From NCBI GenBank assembly GCA_022414725.1, contig CM039464.1, positions 44,563,567-44,627,566 on the forward strand: a stretch of 64,000 bases of DNA, in the 5' to 3' direction. The notes below the pieces were generated by a model. The model was not told where the DNA came from and searched no databases. It saw nothing but the letters and a program-made list of their open reading frames with translations. Below, piece after piece: positions 40,856 through 50,496 of this stretch (position 1 is its first letter; each line of letters starts with the position of its first letter). The position numbers were made by a program, and so were the translations under genes. This DNA comes from Microglena sp. YARC (Eukaryota > Chlorophyta > Chlorophyceae > Chlamydomonadales > Chlamydomonadaceae).

Positions 40856-43105
40856 GTGAGCACGGAAGGTACGCTTATTAGCGAGAGGCTACGACCATGG
40901 TGGAGACAAGCTGACAATGAGGATGAGGACAAAGATGAAGACGAGGACTGGGAGGCAAAGGAGGATAAGGCCACGGCTGCAGACAAGGCTGCTGCTAAGG
41001 CTAGGGCTACAGCAGCCGCTGCAGCTGCAGCTAAGGAAGCGGACAAGGCTACTGTTAAGGTCAAAGCTGCGTCTCAGGCTAAGGCTGAGGCCGAAACTGA
41101 GGCTAAAAATGAGACGAAATATATAGATGCGGTTGTGGCTATAGCTGCCTTAGCTAAGGCTACGGCTGAGGCTGAGGCTGAGGCTGAATATAAAGCTGCG
41201 GCTAAGGTTGTGGCTATAGCTGTCTTAGCTAAGGCTACGGCTGAGGCTGCGGCTGAGGCTGAGGGTAAATATATAGCTGCGGCTAAGGTTGCGGCTTTAG
41301 CTGCCTTATTAGCTAAAGCTACAGCTAAGGCTGCAGCTGAGGCTGAGGCTACATATAAAGCTGCCCCTAAGGTTGCGATTATAGCCGCCTTAGCTGAAGC
41401 CACAGCAAAGGCTGTTGCTAGGGCTAATGCTAGGGCTAGTGCTGAGGCTGAGGCTAAAGCTAATGCTAAGGCTGAGGATGAGGCTAGGGCTAGGGCTGAG
41501 GCCGAAGCTGAGGCTAAAGCTAATGCTAAGGCTGAGGCTGAGGCTAGGGCTGAGGCTAGGGCTGAGGCTAAGGCTGAGGCTGAGGCTGAGGCTAGGGCTA
41601 ATGCTAGGGCTAGGGCTGAGGCTGAGTCTAGGACTAAAGCTAAGGCTGAGGCTCAGGCTATGGCTAGGGCTCATGCTAGGGCTAGGGCTGAGGCTGAGTT
41701 TAGGGCTAATGTTAAGTCTGAGGCTGAGGCTGAGGCTAGGGCTAATGCTAGGGCTAGGGCTGAGGCTGAGTTTAGGGCTAAGGCTAAGGCTGAGGCTGAG
41801 GCTAGGGCTGAGGCCGAGTCTAGGGCTAAGGCTAAATCTAAGGCTGAGGCTGAGGCTAGGGCTAGGGCTCATGCTAGGGCTAGGGCTGAGGCTGAGGCTA
41901 GGGCTAATGCTAGGGCTGAGGCTGAGGCTCAGGCTAAAGCTAAGGCTGAGGGTGAGGCTAGGTCTAAGGCTAAAGCTAAGGCTGAGGCTGAGGCTAGGGC
42001 TCGGGCTAACGCTTGGGCTGAGGCTGAGGCTCTGGCAAAAGCCAAGGCTAAGGCTGAGGGTGAGGCTAGGGCTAAGGCTAAAGCTAAGGCTGAGGCTGAG
42101 TCTAGGGCTAGGGCTAGGGCTGAGGCTGAAGCTAAGGCTAAGGCTGAGGGTGAGGCTAGGGCTAAGGCTAAAGCTAAGGCTGAGGTTGAGGCTAGGGCTA
42201 GGGCTGAGGCCGAGTCTAGGGCTAAGGCTGAGGATGAGGCTAGGGCTAGGGCTCATGCTAGGGCTAGGGCTGAGGCTAAGGCTGGGGCTGAGGCTAGGGC
42301 TGAGGCTGAGGCCGAGTCTAGGGCTAAGGCTAAAGCTAAGGCTGAGGCTAGGACTAGGGCTCACGCTAGGGCTAGGGCTGAGGCTGAGACTAAAGCTAAG
42401 GCTGAGGCTAGGGTTAATGCTAGGGCTAGGGCTGAGGATGAGGATGAGGCATGGGCTAAGGATGAGGCTTGGGCTAAGCTTGATGCTAGGTTTAGGGCTG
42501 AGGCTAAATCTAAGGCCAAGGCTAAGGCTGAGGCTAGGGCTAGAGATAAGGCTAAAGCTAAGGCCGAGGCTGAGGCTGAGGCTGATGAGGCTGACGAGGC
42601 TGAAGCTGAGGCTAAAGCTAAAGCTAAGGCTAAGGTTAAGGCTAATGCTAAGGCTGAGGCCAGGGCTAGTACTAAGGCTAAGGCTAAAGCTAAAGCTAAG
42701 GCTAGGGCTGGGGATGAGGCTGAGGCTGAGGATGGGTCTAGGGCTGAGGCTAAAGCTAAGGATGAGGAGAAGGCCAAGGCTAAGGCTAAGGCTAAGGCTA
42801 GGTCTAAGGCTAAGACTGAGTTTGAGGCTGAGGCTAAGGCTGATGAGGCTGAGTCTAAGGCTGCTTGGGATCAGATGATTGCTGAGGCAGAGCATGATGC
42901 TGATGCTGATGGTGTTGATGATGATAAGCATTATTATTATGATGATGATGATGACTGCATGAGTATGAGGACGAGGAGGAGGACAAAGACGATGGCATGG
43001 AAGGCAGGGTGCACACTGATGGATCCAGGGATGGCATGGATAGCAGGGTGCACATTGCTCAAACCGAGGACACACAAAAGAGGGAACACAAGGGGACGCA
43101 ATTGA
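40856..43105 (+). CDS. Ala/Lys/Glu/Arg-rich repetitive reading frame, ~750 codons; possible charged helical protein
   Basis: Open for about 750 codons but with no ATG at its 5' end (first in-frame ATG at 41660). If coding it would be a downstream exon, and CATGCAG|GTCAC at 40837-40845 could be its acceptor. Residues 20-45 are acidic (NEDEDKDEDEDWEAKED). Residues ~85-190 hold four degenerate 23-28-residue units (YKAAAKVVAIAVLAKATAEA type) whose lengths are all multiples of three. Residues ~190-665 are a long (Ala-charged)n array from a GCT-RRG hexamer. The end is Asp-rich (DADADGVDDD; YYYDDDDD) then basic. In the hexamer part the third codon positions hardly vary and opposite-strand frames are also open, which argues against coding there. 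Alanine plus alternating charges would suit a rigid helix. Confidence 0.35.
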   Translation: MSTEGTLISERLRPWWRQADNEDEDKDEDEDWEAKEDKATAADKAAAKARATAAAAAAAKEADKATVKVKAASQAKAEAETEAKNETKYIDAVVAIAALAKATAEAEAEAEYKAAAKVVAIAVLAKATAEAAAEAEGKYIAAAKVAALAALLAKATAKAAAEAEATYKAAPKVAIIAALAEATAKAVARANARASAEAEAKANAKAEDEARARAEAEAEAKANAKAEAEARAEARAEAKAEAEAEARANARARAEAESRTKAKAEAQAMARAHARARAEAEFRANVKSEAEAEARANARARAEAEFRAKAKAEAEARAEAESRAKAKSKAEAEARARAHARARAEAEARANARAEAEAQAKAKAEGEARSKAKAKAEAEARARANAWAEAEALAKAKAKAEGEARAKAKAKAEAESRARARAEAEAKAKAEGEARAKAKAKAEVEARARAEAESRAKAEDEARARAHARARAEAKAGAEARAEAEAESRAKAKAKAEARTRAHARARAEAETKAKAEARVNARARAEDEDEAWAKDEAWAKLDARFRAEAKSKAKAKAEARARDKAKAKAEAEAEADEADEAEAEAKAKAKAKVKANAKAEARASTKAKAKAKAKARAGDEAEAEDGSRAEAKAKDEEKAKAKAKAKARSKAKTEFEAEAKADEAESKAAWDQMIAEAEHDADADGVDDDKHYYYDDDDDCMSMRTRRRTKTMAWKAGCTLMDPGMAWIAGCTLLKPRTHKRGNTRGRN
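41400..42860. repeat. (GCTRRG)n hexanucleotide-derived array
   Basis: About 1.4 kb of GCTAAG, GCTGAG, GCTAGG and variants (GCTAAA, GCTAAT, TCTAGG, GGTGAG). Variation is almost limited to purine transitions at positions 4-5 of the hexamer. Plus-strand purine richness makes all frames open on plus and long Ser/Leu/Pro frames open on minus. Confidence 0.9.
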
Positions 43106-43161
43106 ATAGTTTTTTCTTTCTATTTTTTAATTGCCAAGCATACATCCAGCGTAGCATCCAA

Positions 43162-43549
43162 TAATTTATATTTTATTTTTAGACATTAAAATTATTAATA
43201 TTTTATTTTTAGACATTAAAATAGTTTATATTTTATTTTTAGACATTAAAATTATTAATATTTTATTTTTAGACATTAAAATTATTAATATTTTATTTTT
43301 AGACATTAAAATTATTAATATTTTATTTTTAGACATTAAAATTATTAATATTTTATTTTTAGACATTAAAATTATTAATATTTTATTTTTAGACATTAAA
43401 ATTATTAATATTTTATTTTTAGACATTAAAATTATTAATATTTTATTTTTAGACATTAAAATTATTAATATTTTATTTTTAGACATTAAAATTATTAATA
43501 TTTTATTTTTAGACATTAAAATTATTAATATTTTATTTTTAGACACTAA
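43162..43549. repeat. 30-bp AT-rich minisatellite
   Basis: About 13 near-identical units of ATTATTAATATTTTATTTTT plus AGACATTAAA. The 30-bp period keeps a frame, giving MSKNKILIIL repeats on the minus strand, but there is no other sign of coding. The first units carry substitutions; the middle is homogeneous, as expected of recent expansion. Confidence 0.95.
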
Positions 43550-44323
43550 AAATTGAACCTGAGTTCAGCTGAGTTGCTTGATTAAGACTCCAGCATGAGG
43601 CTGGTCATGAGTAATGATTCCTTTTAAAGGTGGAAATATCTTATATAGTTATTAGGGCTGTAGATATCGTGCGATATTTTCAATTATCGTGCGAATATCG
43701 TATCGCCCTCTCCTTCTTCTTTGAAAATCAGTATGAGACCATGGATATGTTACAGGAGATACCATTTACATACAATTAAAATGAAGTCAAATGAACCAAT
43801 CCTGACGAAGATACAAAATACGATAATATCGTGCTCTATTATCATATGATACGTCGTACGATATCACGATATTTAATCATATTTTATTTATATTTTTATG
43901 ATAGTGTTTAATAATATTTGTATACACTTTTATTTTACTGTCCTACATAGTTTAATAATGTACTATTTAATTGTAGCTACCAGGCTCCCATAACCCGTTT
44001 TATCGAGATAATGTTAACAAGGAGGAGCTGCCACTAGATCTATAGGTCCTGAAGCCTCAAACTACACTTCCACCAGTAGCACCCACCCTATAGCACCAAT
44101 AGTGCATGTCATGAAATGGGACAATCACACTTACCACCCTCGTTGCTGCTGGCATGTTGTGTGCTGCCCTCGAGCGAGCAACAAGGCGCCAGCCAGCACC
44201 AAACCCGCGACCCCTAAAAAATAGGGCGTAGAGCGGTATACCGAGCTATTTTTTTAATTTTATCTGTTTTTTTTGTTTTCAGTTAGTTTGAGTAAGATAT
44301 CAAGGCGATAATCACTTCGCTAC

Positions 44324-44512
44324 CAGGGTAATTCAAAGCGCGCGCTTTTGCGCTTTTGAGCGCTGACTTTTTGACCCCCTCTGCGCTTTAAGCGCAGTTT
44401 TGCACTTGTGGGCGCTGCAAGCAATTTTTGCGCTTTTTGCACTACAAAGCGCAGTTTTTTTGTTTTCAAGTGCGCTAAAGCGCTGGCCAATTTGGCCATT
44501 TGAAGTACCCTG
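44324..44512 (+). mobile_element. hAT-type MITE family 2, nested in the 1.3-kb element
   Basis: 189 bp from CAGGGTAATTCAAAGCGCGC to TTTGAAGTACCCTG, with inverted termini of about 13 bp and a perfect 8-bp TSD TTCGCTAC (44316-44323 and 44513-44520). The intact TSD versus the host element's one-mismatch TSD fits a younger insertion. Confidence 0.9.
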
Positions 44513-44624
44513 TTCGCTACATATCGTACGATAAAAAACCTCGAGCTTCCTGTTGAACAATTGGATGGTCGGCAGGCTGTGCTGCCGTACAGTCTCGGCA
44601 GTGATTTGCTGAGTTTATATAACG

Positions 44625-44631
<7 letters not shown>

Positions 44632-44712
<81 letters not shown>
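44632..44712. repeat. (CT)n microsatellite
   Basis: About 80 bp of CT dinucleotide with two TTC/CC interruptions. A shorter (CT)n at 44858-44868 follows the second copy of the flanking duplicate, so the tract expanded in one duplicate only. Confidence 0.95.
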
Positions 44713-44716
<4 letters not shown>

Positions 44717-45039
44717 CCTTTGGACTTGACCTACTTCGTTTTCAGGTTTGTGGGGTGCCTTAAAACCCTCGTGCTTTCTGATATAACATTTGATGGTCGG
44801 CAGGCTGTGCTGCTGTCCTTTCTCGGTAGTGATTTGCTGAGTTTATGTAACGAATCCTCTCTCTCTCGTAATCGTCCGATAACTGGAAACATCGTGATAT
44901 CGCACGGTGTCAGTTTTTATATCGCATGATAACCGTACGATAAATATATCGCCGATAAAATCCTCGACAGCCCTAATGGTTATATACATACATGCATACA
45001 TACATACATTCATACATACGTACATATTACAAGTGCTAT

Positions 45040-45175
45040 AAGAATCGCACAATAAAATTATCATCCCATTTGAGATGATGATTATAATATAATCGCATAA
45101 TTAAATGTTCACTGTAGCACGAACTCAGGGCCCCCGCCAATAAAATGATTGTATGGGGTTCAGTTCGTCAGTGTG
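45040..45175 (+). repeat. SINE-like family 1, 5' part, plus orientation
   Basis: ATTATCATCCCATTTGAGAT, GATGATT, TGTTCACTGTAGCACGAAC, TCAGGGCCCCCG, GATTGTATGGGG and TTCAGTTCGTCAGTG. The same 5' segment opens the copy at 63400. The 3' half is missing. Confidence 0.7.
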
Positions 45176-45593
45176 GTGGATGGAGTTCACATCCCTCGTT
45201 CAATGAGACACTTTCAACTGTGTGGGTTCCAAAACCCAGAGGTATATCCTATATATATATATATATATAGGCATGTCCATGAGGATACCCACTTAACCGT
45301 ATGGAACGTGGAATTCTGCGATTCCTCATTCAGAACCTTAATGAATGGAAATGGCACTAAGAATTTTTGGAGCAACCTAGCCGACTATCTCACAACTTGT
45401 AGAACATCAAGACAGGGAGCCCTGGACTGCTTAGTGGCACCGTCATTTATTCCCCTTTTTTTATAACTTCTCATTCGTTAGCTTCTCACCTCCGCCACTG
45501 TTAGTGGTTGATATCTGGGTCCTGCTCTAGGGGTTTCAATACCTACGCCACCAAAACGGTGGTTGGGAGTTTGGTTTGTTTGTCCTCGACACA

Positions 45594-45722
45594 CCCCTGA
45601 TGTAATGGGGTTTTTTGCTTTGTGGGTGCTTTTTCTTTTTGTTTAAAGCACAGAGTCTCATACACCCTCGCGGTGTCAAGTAGACTTTAACATGTAATGT
45701 AATGTAATGTAATGTAATGTGT
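45594..45722 (+). repeat. SINE-like family 2 with (TAATG)n tail, plus orientation
   Basis: CTGATGTAATGGGG, GCTTTGTGGGTGC, TTTAAAGCACAGAGTC, CCCTCGCGGTGTCAAG and ACTTTAACATG, ending in five TAATG units. It mirrors 443-577. Directly upstream is GTCCTCGACACACCCCTGA, also shared with the reverse copy near 575-595. Confidence 0.75.
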
Positions 45723-45805
45723 AACAGACACAGACATCAGTGGATTTTCGTTTTAGCCCCTCCAACCACGGTTAGCCTATTTGGCATACCCCTGGACTCT
45801 AACAT

Positions 45806-46255
45806 GAACAACTCATATAATATTCCACCGCCCAAAGTGAGGACTAAAGGGAACCCCAGGGGACACGATTGAATATTATTATATTATTATTACATTTGCC
45901 AAGCCATGTTGTTGTGGCCATGTGCTATGCATGAATTACTACCCCCCCCGCCCCCCCCCCCAAAAAAACCACACACCCATGAACATCCCATACGCATAGA
46001 GAACCCTTTAGGATCTAGTGTGACATGTCATGGGGTGGTAGGCCACATGCCTTACACTCATGTAACATGCAACACCTAACATTGATCTAGCATTCAAGGC
46101 CTTTGGCATGCAACCAACATCCGGCATCCGCTGTCCCGAATTACGCACCACTCAGCTTTCCACCTGTCAACGGTTCCGCCACCTCCAACCACTCCCGCGA
46201 GCACGAGGAAGATTTCCCTACAGATAGTAGTTGAGTAGGGCGCACTAACTATCGA
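45806..46255. other. No supportable gene
   Basis: A C-rich/A-rich run at 45943-45968 and unremarkable sequence. A short motif at 45832-45872 (AAAGGGAACCCCAGGGGACA) resembles the 3' end of the Ala-rich frame region near 43077-43105 (AAGAGGGAACACAAGGGGAC). Confidence 0.4.
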
Positions 46256-46500
46256 AACTATCAGTAGGTAGTGTGGAATTCGGAATTTGAATTCTTCATC
46301 GTTACTTTAATTGTGCAGCGACTGGCATTGAGCAGCAGACGGACTATCTCTGTGTGGTGTGAACGTTCTGCCTTCATGAGAGCAGCACAATCCTGACAAT
46401 CGGCGTGTGCAGCATGCTTTGGGGCATGTAGCAACTTACGTACAATCTCCATGTGGTGCCTACTTACTGCCTTCATGAGAGCACCATCCAGACAATCGGC

Positions 46501-46782
46501 ATGTGCAGCATGCTTCGGGGCATGTAACAACATACATACTATCTGTGTGGTGCCCAGGTACTGCCTTCATGAGAGCACCATCCAGACAATCGGCATGTGC
46601 AGCATGCTTCGGGGCATGTAACAACATACATACTATCTGGGTGGTGCCCAGGTACTGCCTTCATGAGAGCACCATCCAGACAATCGGCATGTGCAGCATG
46701 CTTCGGGGCATGTAACAACATACATACTATCTGGGTGGTGCCCAGGTACTGCCTTCATGAGAGCATCATCCTGACAATCGGC
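46501..46782. repeat. 94-bp tandem amplification of a frameshifted ankyrin unit
   Basis: Starts at 46501, 46595, 46689 and 46783 are exactly 94 bp apart. Intact units are about 99 bp. Compared with GCACCACACAGAGATTGTAC, each unit reads GCACCACACAGATAGTATG or a close variant, 2 nt short, so the damage arose once and was then copied. Confidence 0.85.
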
Positions 46783-47715
46783 ATGTGCAGAGTACTGTGG
46801 GGCATCCAACAACGTATGCACTATTTCATTGTGACCTTTGCTTGATACCATCTCAAGAGCTTCACTACTCAAACGATCAGCACGCACAGCACGCTGTGGT
46901 GCATCTAGCAGCAAACACACTATCTCTACATGGCCTCTATGCGCTGCAAACACAAGAGAAGCATCACCCTTACAATCTGCATGTGCAGCATGCTTTGGGG
47001 CATTTAGCAACATACGTACAATCTCTGTGTGGTGCCCATGTACTGACGTCATGAGAGCATCATCATCCAGACAATCGGCATGTGCAGCATGCTTTGGGGC
47101 ATGTAGCAACATACGTACTATCTCTACATGGCCTCCATGCGCTGCAAACACAAGAGCAGCATCACCTTTACAATCAGCATGTGCAGCATGCTTTGGGGCA
47201 TTAAGCAGCAACATACGTACCATCTCTGTGTCGTTCCCTCGTACTGCCTTCATGAGAGCATCATCCTGACAATCGGCATGTGCAGCATGCTTTGGGGCAT
47301 TCAAAAACATACGCGCTATATCTGTGTGGCCATTTTCTGCTGCTAACACAAGAGCCTGCCCTTCCTGGAAATCGGCATGTGCAGCATGTTGTTGGGCGTT
47401 CAACAACATGCCAATAATCTCCATGTGGCCATGTTTTGCTGCTACCACAAGATCCTGTCCTTCCTGGCAATCAGCATTTGCAGCACGCTGTGGGGCGTTC
47501 AACAACATGCGCAGGATCATTTTGCAGCCATTGCGTGCAACCAGCACAAGAACAATACTATCATGACAATCAGAATGTGCAGCATGCTGTAGGGCACTCA
47601 GCAGCATACACACTATCTATAGCTGGCCATTTGCTTCTGCCTCCACCAAAGCCTCTCCTTCTGCACTATCAGCATGGGCAGCAAGCTGTGGGGCATTCAG
47701 CAGCATTTGCACTAT

Positions 47716-47837
47716 TGAAATTGAAATTGTTACATCCGTGTAATGCCGTTACTCACAGGACGTGAAGTTAAGGACACCATAGCGTAAGCCGGAGCTAGCT
47801 ATAGTCACCGTAGGGCCACCTCAGTAAAAAGAATCAC
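47716..47837 (-). mobile_element. 122-bp retroposon-like insertion with 18-bp TSD in the ankyrin pseudogene
   Basis: CAGCAGCATTTGCACTAT occurs at both edges (47698-47715 and 47838-47855). Removing the insert and one copy restores a continuous ankyrin unit. On the minus strand the insert runs GTGATTCTTTTTACTGAGG to CATTACACGGATG and ends in AACAATTTCAATTTCA, a (TTTCAA)-type tail like those on other SINE-like copies here. A long TSD plus a 3' simple tail suggests LINE-driven retroposition. No A/B box was found. Confidence 0.75.
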
Positions 47838-48685
47838 CAGCAGCATTTGCACTATATCTGCTTAGCCTGTACTGGCAGCCTCAAAAAGTGCCATTCCTAC
47901 CGCACAATCAGCATGTGCAGCATGCTGCGGAGCGTTAAACATGCCAACAACCTCCGTGTGGCCTTCTAGGGCTGCTTCAACAAGAGCCCGTCCTAGCTGA
48001 CAATCAGCATGTGGAGCATGCTGCGGGGCATTCAACAACATACGAGCTTCATCTTTGTGGCCATTGTGTGCTGCAAACACAAGAGCCTGTCCATCAAGAC
48101 CATCAGCAAGTGCAGCATGCTGTGGGGCGTTCAGCAGCATACGCACGATCTCTGTGTGGCCCCATCTTGCTGCCTCCACAAGAGCCTGTCCATCCTGACC
48201 ATCAGCATGTGCAGCACGCTCTCTGGTGCGGAGCAACAGGTACACTATATCTGTGTGGCCTTCTGCGGCTGCCAGCAAAAGAGGGTGCCCCCCCCCCCCC
48301 CTTCTCTAAAATAAGATCTCCCAGGGAGGGCAATGTCAGCTATGGGTGAGATGCTTACTACGTGGAGCGACTGGGTGAGGGAGGTGGCAATGATTAGAAA
48401 CAGAGACTGCAGGTGATAAATAATTGAATTGAATTGAATTTTAGAACGGATGGGCTGTAGAACTCTTTATTTGCACCTTCACAGCGCTGCTGTTTCCTCA
48501 CTACTATTGTCTTCATTCCATCTGATAGAGTGTTGTCCATGCTGCATGACTGATCATTTGAATTGAATGCCCCTGGCTCTCCATGCGAGAGTCTAGGTGA
48601 GGGTAAGGGGAGGAAGGGAGCGATGCCCAAAAGCAGAGACCGCAGGTGAGAAATAATTACGCATGCCTGTGCAAAGAATTTGAGG

Positions 48686-48830
48686 AATGCCGTTACTCAC
48701 AGGACGTGAAGTTAAGGACACCATAGCGTAAGCCGGAGCTAGCTATAGTCACCGTAGGGCCACCTCAGTAAAAAGAATCACCACCAGCATTTGCACTATA
48801 TCTGCTTAGCCTGTACTGGCAGCCTCAAAA
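48686..48830 (-). repeat. Copied patch of the interrupted ankyrin pseudogene
   Basis: This 145-bp segment matches 47742-47886 almost exactly (one difference, CACCAGCAG versus CACCACCAG). It includes most of the insertion, one TSD copy and 31 bp of ankyrin sequence with the stop codon. It must therefore derive from the already damaged gene. The patch is flanked by 40-bp direct repeats (48644-48683 and 48830-48869, beginning AGGTGAGAAATAATTACGC). Confidence 0.85.
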
Positions 48831-48865
48831 GGTGAGAAATAATTACGCATGCCTGTGCAAAGAAT

Positions 48866-49561
48866 TTGAAATTCGGAGGTTACGAGCAGTTTGCGAGTAT
48901 CTATTTCCATTCCTCGCTCGTCGCTCCATGTAGCGCCTGCACCTGTTGCGAGGATGCCAGCAAGGATGCCAACAAGGTTGATTTCCATTCCACGCTCGTC
49001 GCTCCATGTAGCGCCTCCACCTGCTGCGAGGATGCCAGCAAGGATGCCAGCAAGGTTGCCAGCAAGGTTGATTTTCATTCCACGCTCGTCGCACCATGTA
49101 GCGCCTCCACCTGCTGCGAGGATGCCAGCAAGGATGCCAGCAAGGTTGATTTTCATTCCCCGCTCGTCGCTCTATGTAGCGCCTGCACCTGCTGTGAGGA
49201 TGCCAGCAAGGATGCCAGCTGTAGCGCCTGCACCTGCTGCGAGGATGCTAGCAAGATTTCTTGGATTCGCTGCTCTGCCGGCTCCGAGCTGCCAGCATCA
49301 GCTTCACATGGTCAGCGTCACTCATTCCAGGCTGTACAGGCCTTCCTGTCCAAACCTGTCCGAACCCTTCCTGTCCGTTTCTTGACAGGAGGCAATTTTC
49401 ATTCCTCGCTCAATTTTCATTCTTCGCTGCAAGATTGGCTGGATTCGCTGATGCCAGCGCCACCACGTGTCACTCATTACGATGCTGTACTGGCGCACCG
49501 GGGCTTGGTTGTGATGACTGGGGAAAACTTTTTAATCTATGGCCCGATACGGTACATTTAA
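48866..49561 (+). CDS. Cys-rich 78-bp tandem-repeat reading frame, uncertain coding
   Basis: Open for 231 codons, but the first codon is TTG and there is no early ATG. Four to five units of about 26 residues (FHSTLVAPCSASTCCEDASK, DASKVD) start at 48908, 48986, 49076 and 49154. Spacings are 78, 90 and 78 bp, all multiples of three; the longer one is an added KVAS. A shorter unit follows (CSACTCCEDASK), then non-repetitive sequence (KISWIRCSAGSELPASAS). Cysteine pattern C-x3-CC in each unit. Frame-preserving length changes favour coding, but opposite-strand frames are open too. No family recognised. Confidence 0.3.
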   Translation: MKFGGYEQFASIYFHSSLVAPCSACTCCEDASKDANKVDFHSTLVAPCSASTCCEDASKDASKVASKVDFHSTLVAPCSASTCCEDASKDASKVDFHSPLVALCSACTCCEDASKDASCSACTCCEDASKISWIRCSAGSELPASASHGQRHSFQAVQAFLSKPVRTLPVRFLTGGNFHSSLNFHSSLQDWLDSLMPAPPRVTHYDAVLAHRGLVVMTGENFLIYGPIRYI

Positions 49562-49889
49562 GATGGCCTGGGAGCTAGGGCGAAGATGTTCACCCGCCTT
49601 CCTTATACAGATTGTAGTACCATATTACCATGTACAGTCCACATGCTTCAGTTCCATGGAAGCTTCCATCCATCGGACTCAGCTTCATTCAGCTCCTCAG
49701 CCCACTTCTTCATCTCAACTCGAGTACTGTTAAGCGCCTCCCGAATCTCTTCTCGAGTCGGCTGGGCTTTGGAAGTTAGCAGCAGCGGACCCATCTGTAG
49801 ATGTGATGAAGGGAGATGTGGTGAAGGGAGCTAGTTCCAGAGTGGTGAAGGGAGTTAGTTTAGGGTGAAGGGAGTGGTGAAGAGAGTGG

Positions 49890-50436
49890 TGAATCTCCTT
49901 GACACACACTCTCTTTCTCCCCCTTGCACCCCCCCTGACCCCCCCCCACACACAGACACACGTACACCCCTTCTCCCTACTGCTTCCCCCTCATTTCAGC
50001 TGTGGCCCATCTCCTTGACACACACTCTGTTTCTCCCCCTTGCCCCCCCCCTGCCCCCCCCCCCCCCCCCCTCTCACACACACACACACAGACACATGTA
50101 CACCCCTTTTACCTACTGCTTCTCCTTCATTTTAGCTGTGGCCCCCCACCCCCTTGACACACACTCTGTTTCTCCCCCTTGCACCCCCCTGCCTCCCCCC
50201 CCCCCCCCCACACACACACACACATGTACACCCATTTTCCCTACTGCTTCTCCTTCACTTCAGCTGTGGCCCCCCATCCCCTTGACACACACTCTGTCTC
50301 CCCCCCTGCACCCCCCTACCCCACACACCACCCAGCCATCTCCACCCTCGCTCGACGCTCCCCTCCCTTTCCCCCCGCATGCACATACACCCATGTACAC
50401 CCCCTAACCCTATCTACCTCTTCCCCTTCTCATCAG

Positions 50437-50473
<37 letters not shown>

Positions 50474-50480
50474 ATTGCAC
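49890..50480. repeat. Pyrimidine/CA-rich tandem repeat (~115-140 bp units)
   Basis: Four units of CTTGACACACACTCTGTTTC, CCCCTTGC, C runs, CACACACACA, ACATGTACACCC and CTACTGCTTCTCCTTCATTT, then CAGCTGTGGCCC. Each TTCATTTCAG|CTGTGGCC resembles a 3' splice site. A reverse relative lies at 59830-60170. Confidence 0.75.
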
Positions 50481-50496
50481 ACACATACCATTCCAA

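Larger units (their letters stand above)
43653..44975. mobile_element. 1.3-kb non-autonomous hAT-like element
   Basis: Starts TAGGGCTGTAGATATCG and ends GACAGCCCTA, inverted to each other at the termini. Flanks ATAGTTAT (43645-43652) and ATGGTTAT (44976-44983) match at seven of eight bases, a TSD of hAT length. Subterminal regions are full of short palindromes (CGTGCGATAT, CGTACGATAT, ATCGTGATATCGCACG). It encodes no transposase. It contains a nested MITE (44324-44512) and a ~75-bp direct duplicate (GATGGTCGGCAGGCTGTGCT at 44562 and 44792) around a (CT)n tract. Confidence 0.72.
46261..48296 (-). pseudogene. Ankyrin-repeat protein pseudogene
   Basis: On the minus strand, about 13-15 ankyrin-like units of 33 residues (GHTEIVRMLLNAPQHAAHAD then CQDGQALVEAARW). 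The GHTEIV-LLL helix pair is clear; the usual TPLH is replaced by QALV. The upstream part (48278-47862) has four units and ends at TAA in the next GxADIV motif. A 122-bp insertion follows, then TAG inside NGQL*IVCMLL near 47619. A long open part (47613-46633, ~9 units) follows. The 3' part (46783-46501) is an array of 94-bp units, each with the same 2-nt loss, so the frame breaks in every one. Ankyrin units mediate protein-protein contacts. A poly-G run precedes the first unit and hides the true 5' exon. Confidence 0.75.

Noticed and set aside
40432..41064. Cys/Met/Val-Tyr repeat ORFs across the (TACA)n tract
   Set aside because: A tetramer without stop codons is open in every frame; length carries no coding information.
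41390..43075. 561-codon Ser/Leu/Pro ORF on the minus strand and 487-codon Leu/Arg ORF on plus
   Set aside because: Shadow frames of the GCTRRG hexamer array; only the Ala/charged frame has non-repetitive ends.
47716..47837. Insertion read as a spliceable introner-type intron (GTGATT...CAATAG)
   Set aside because: No GT-AG pair restores the ankyrin frame across the 18-bp duplication, and other stop codons already break the gene.
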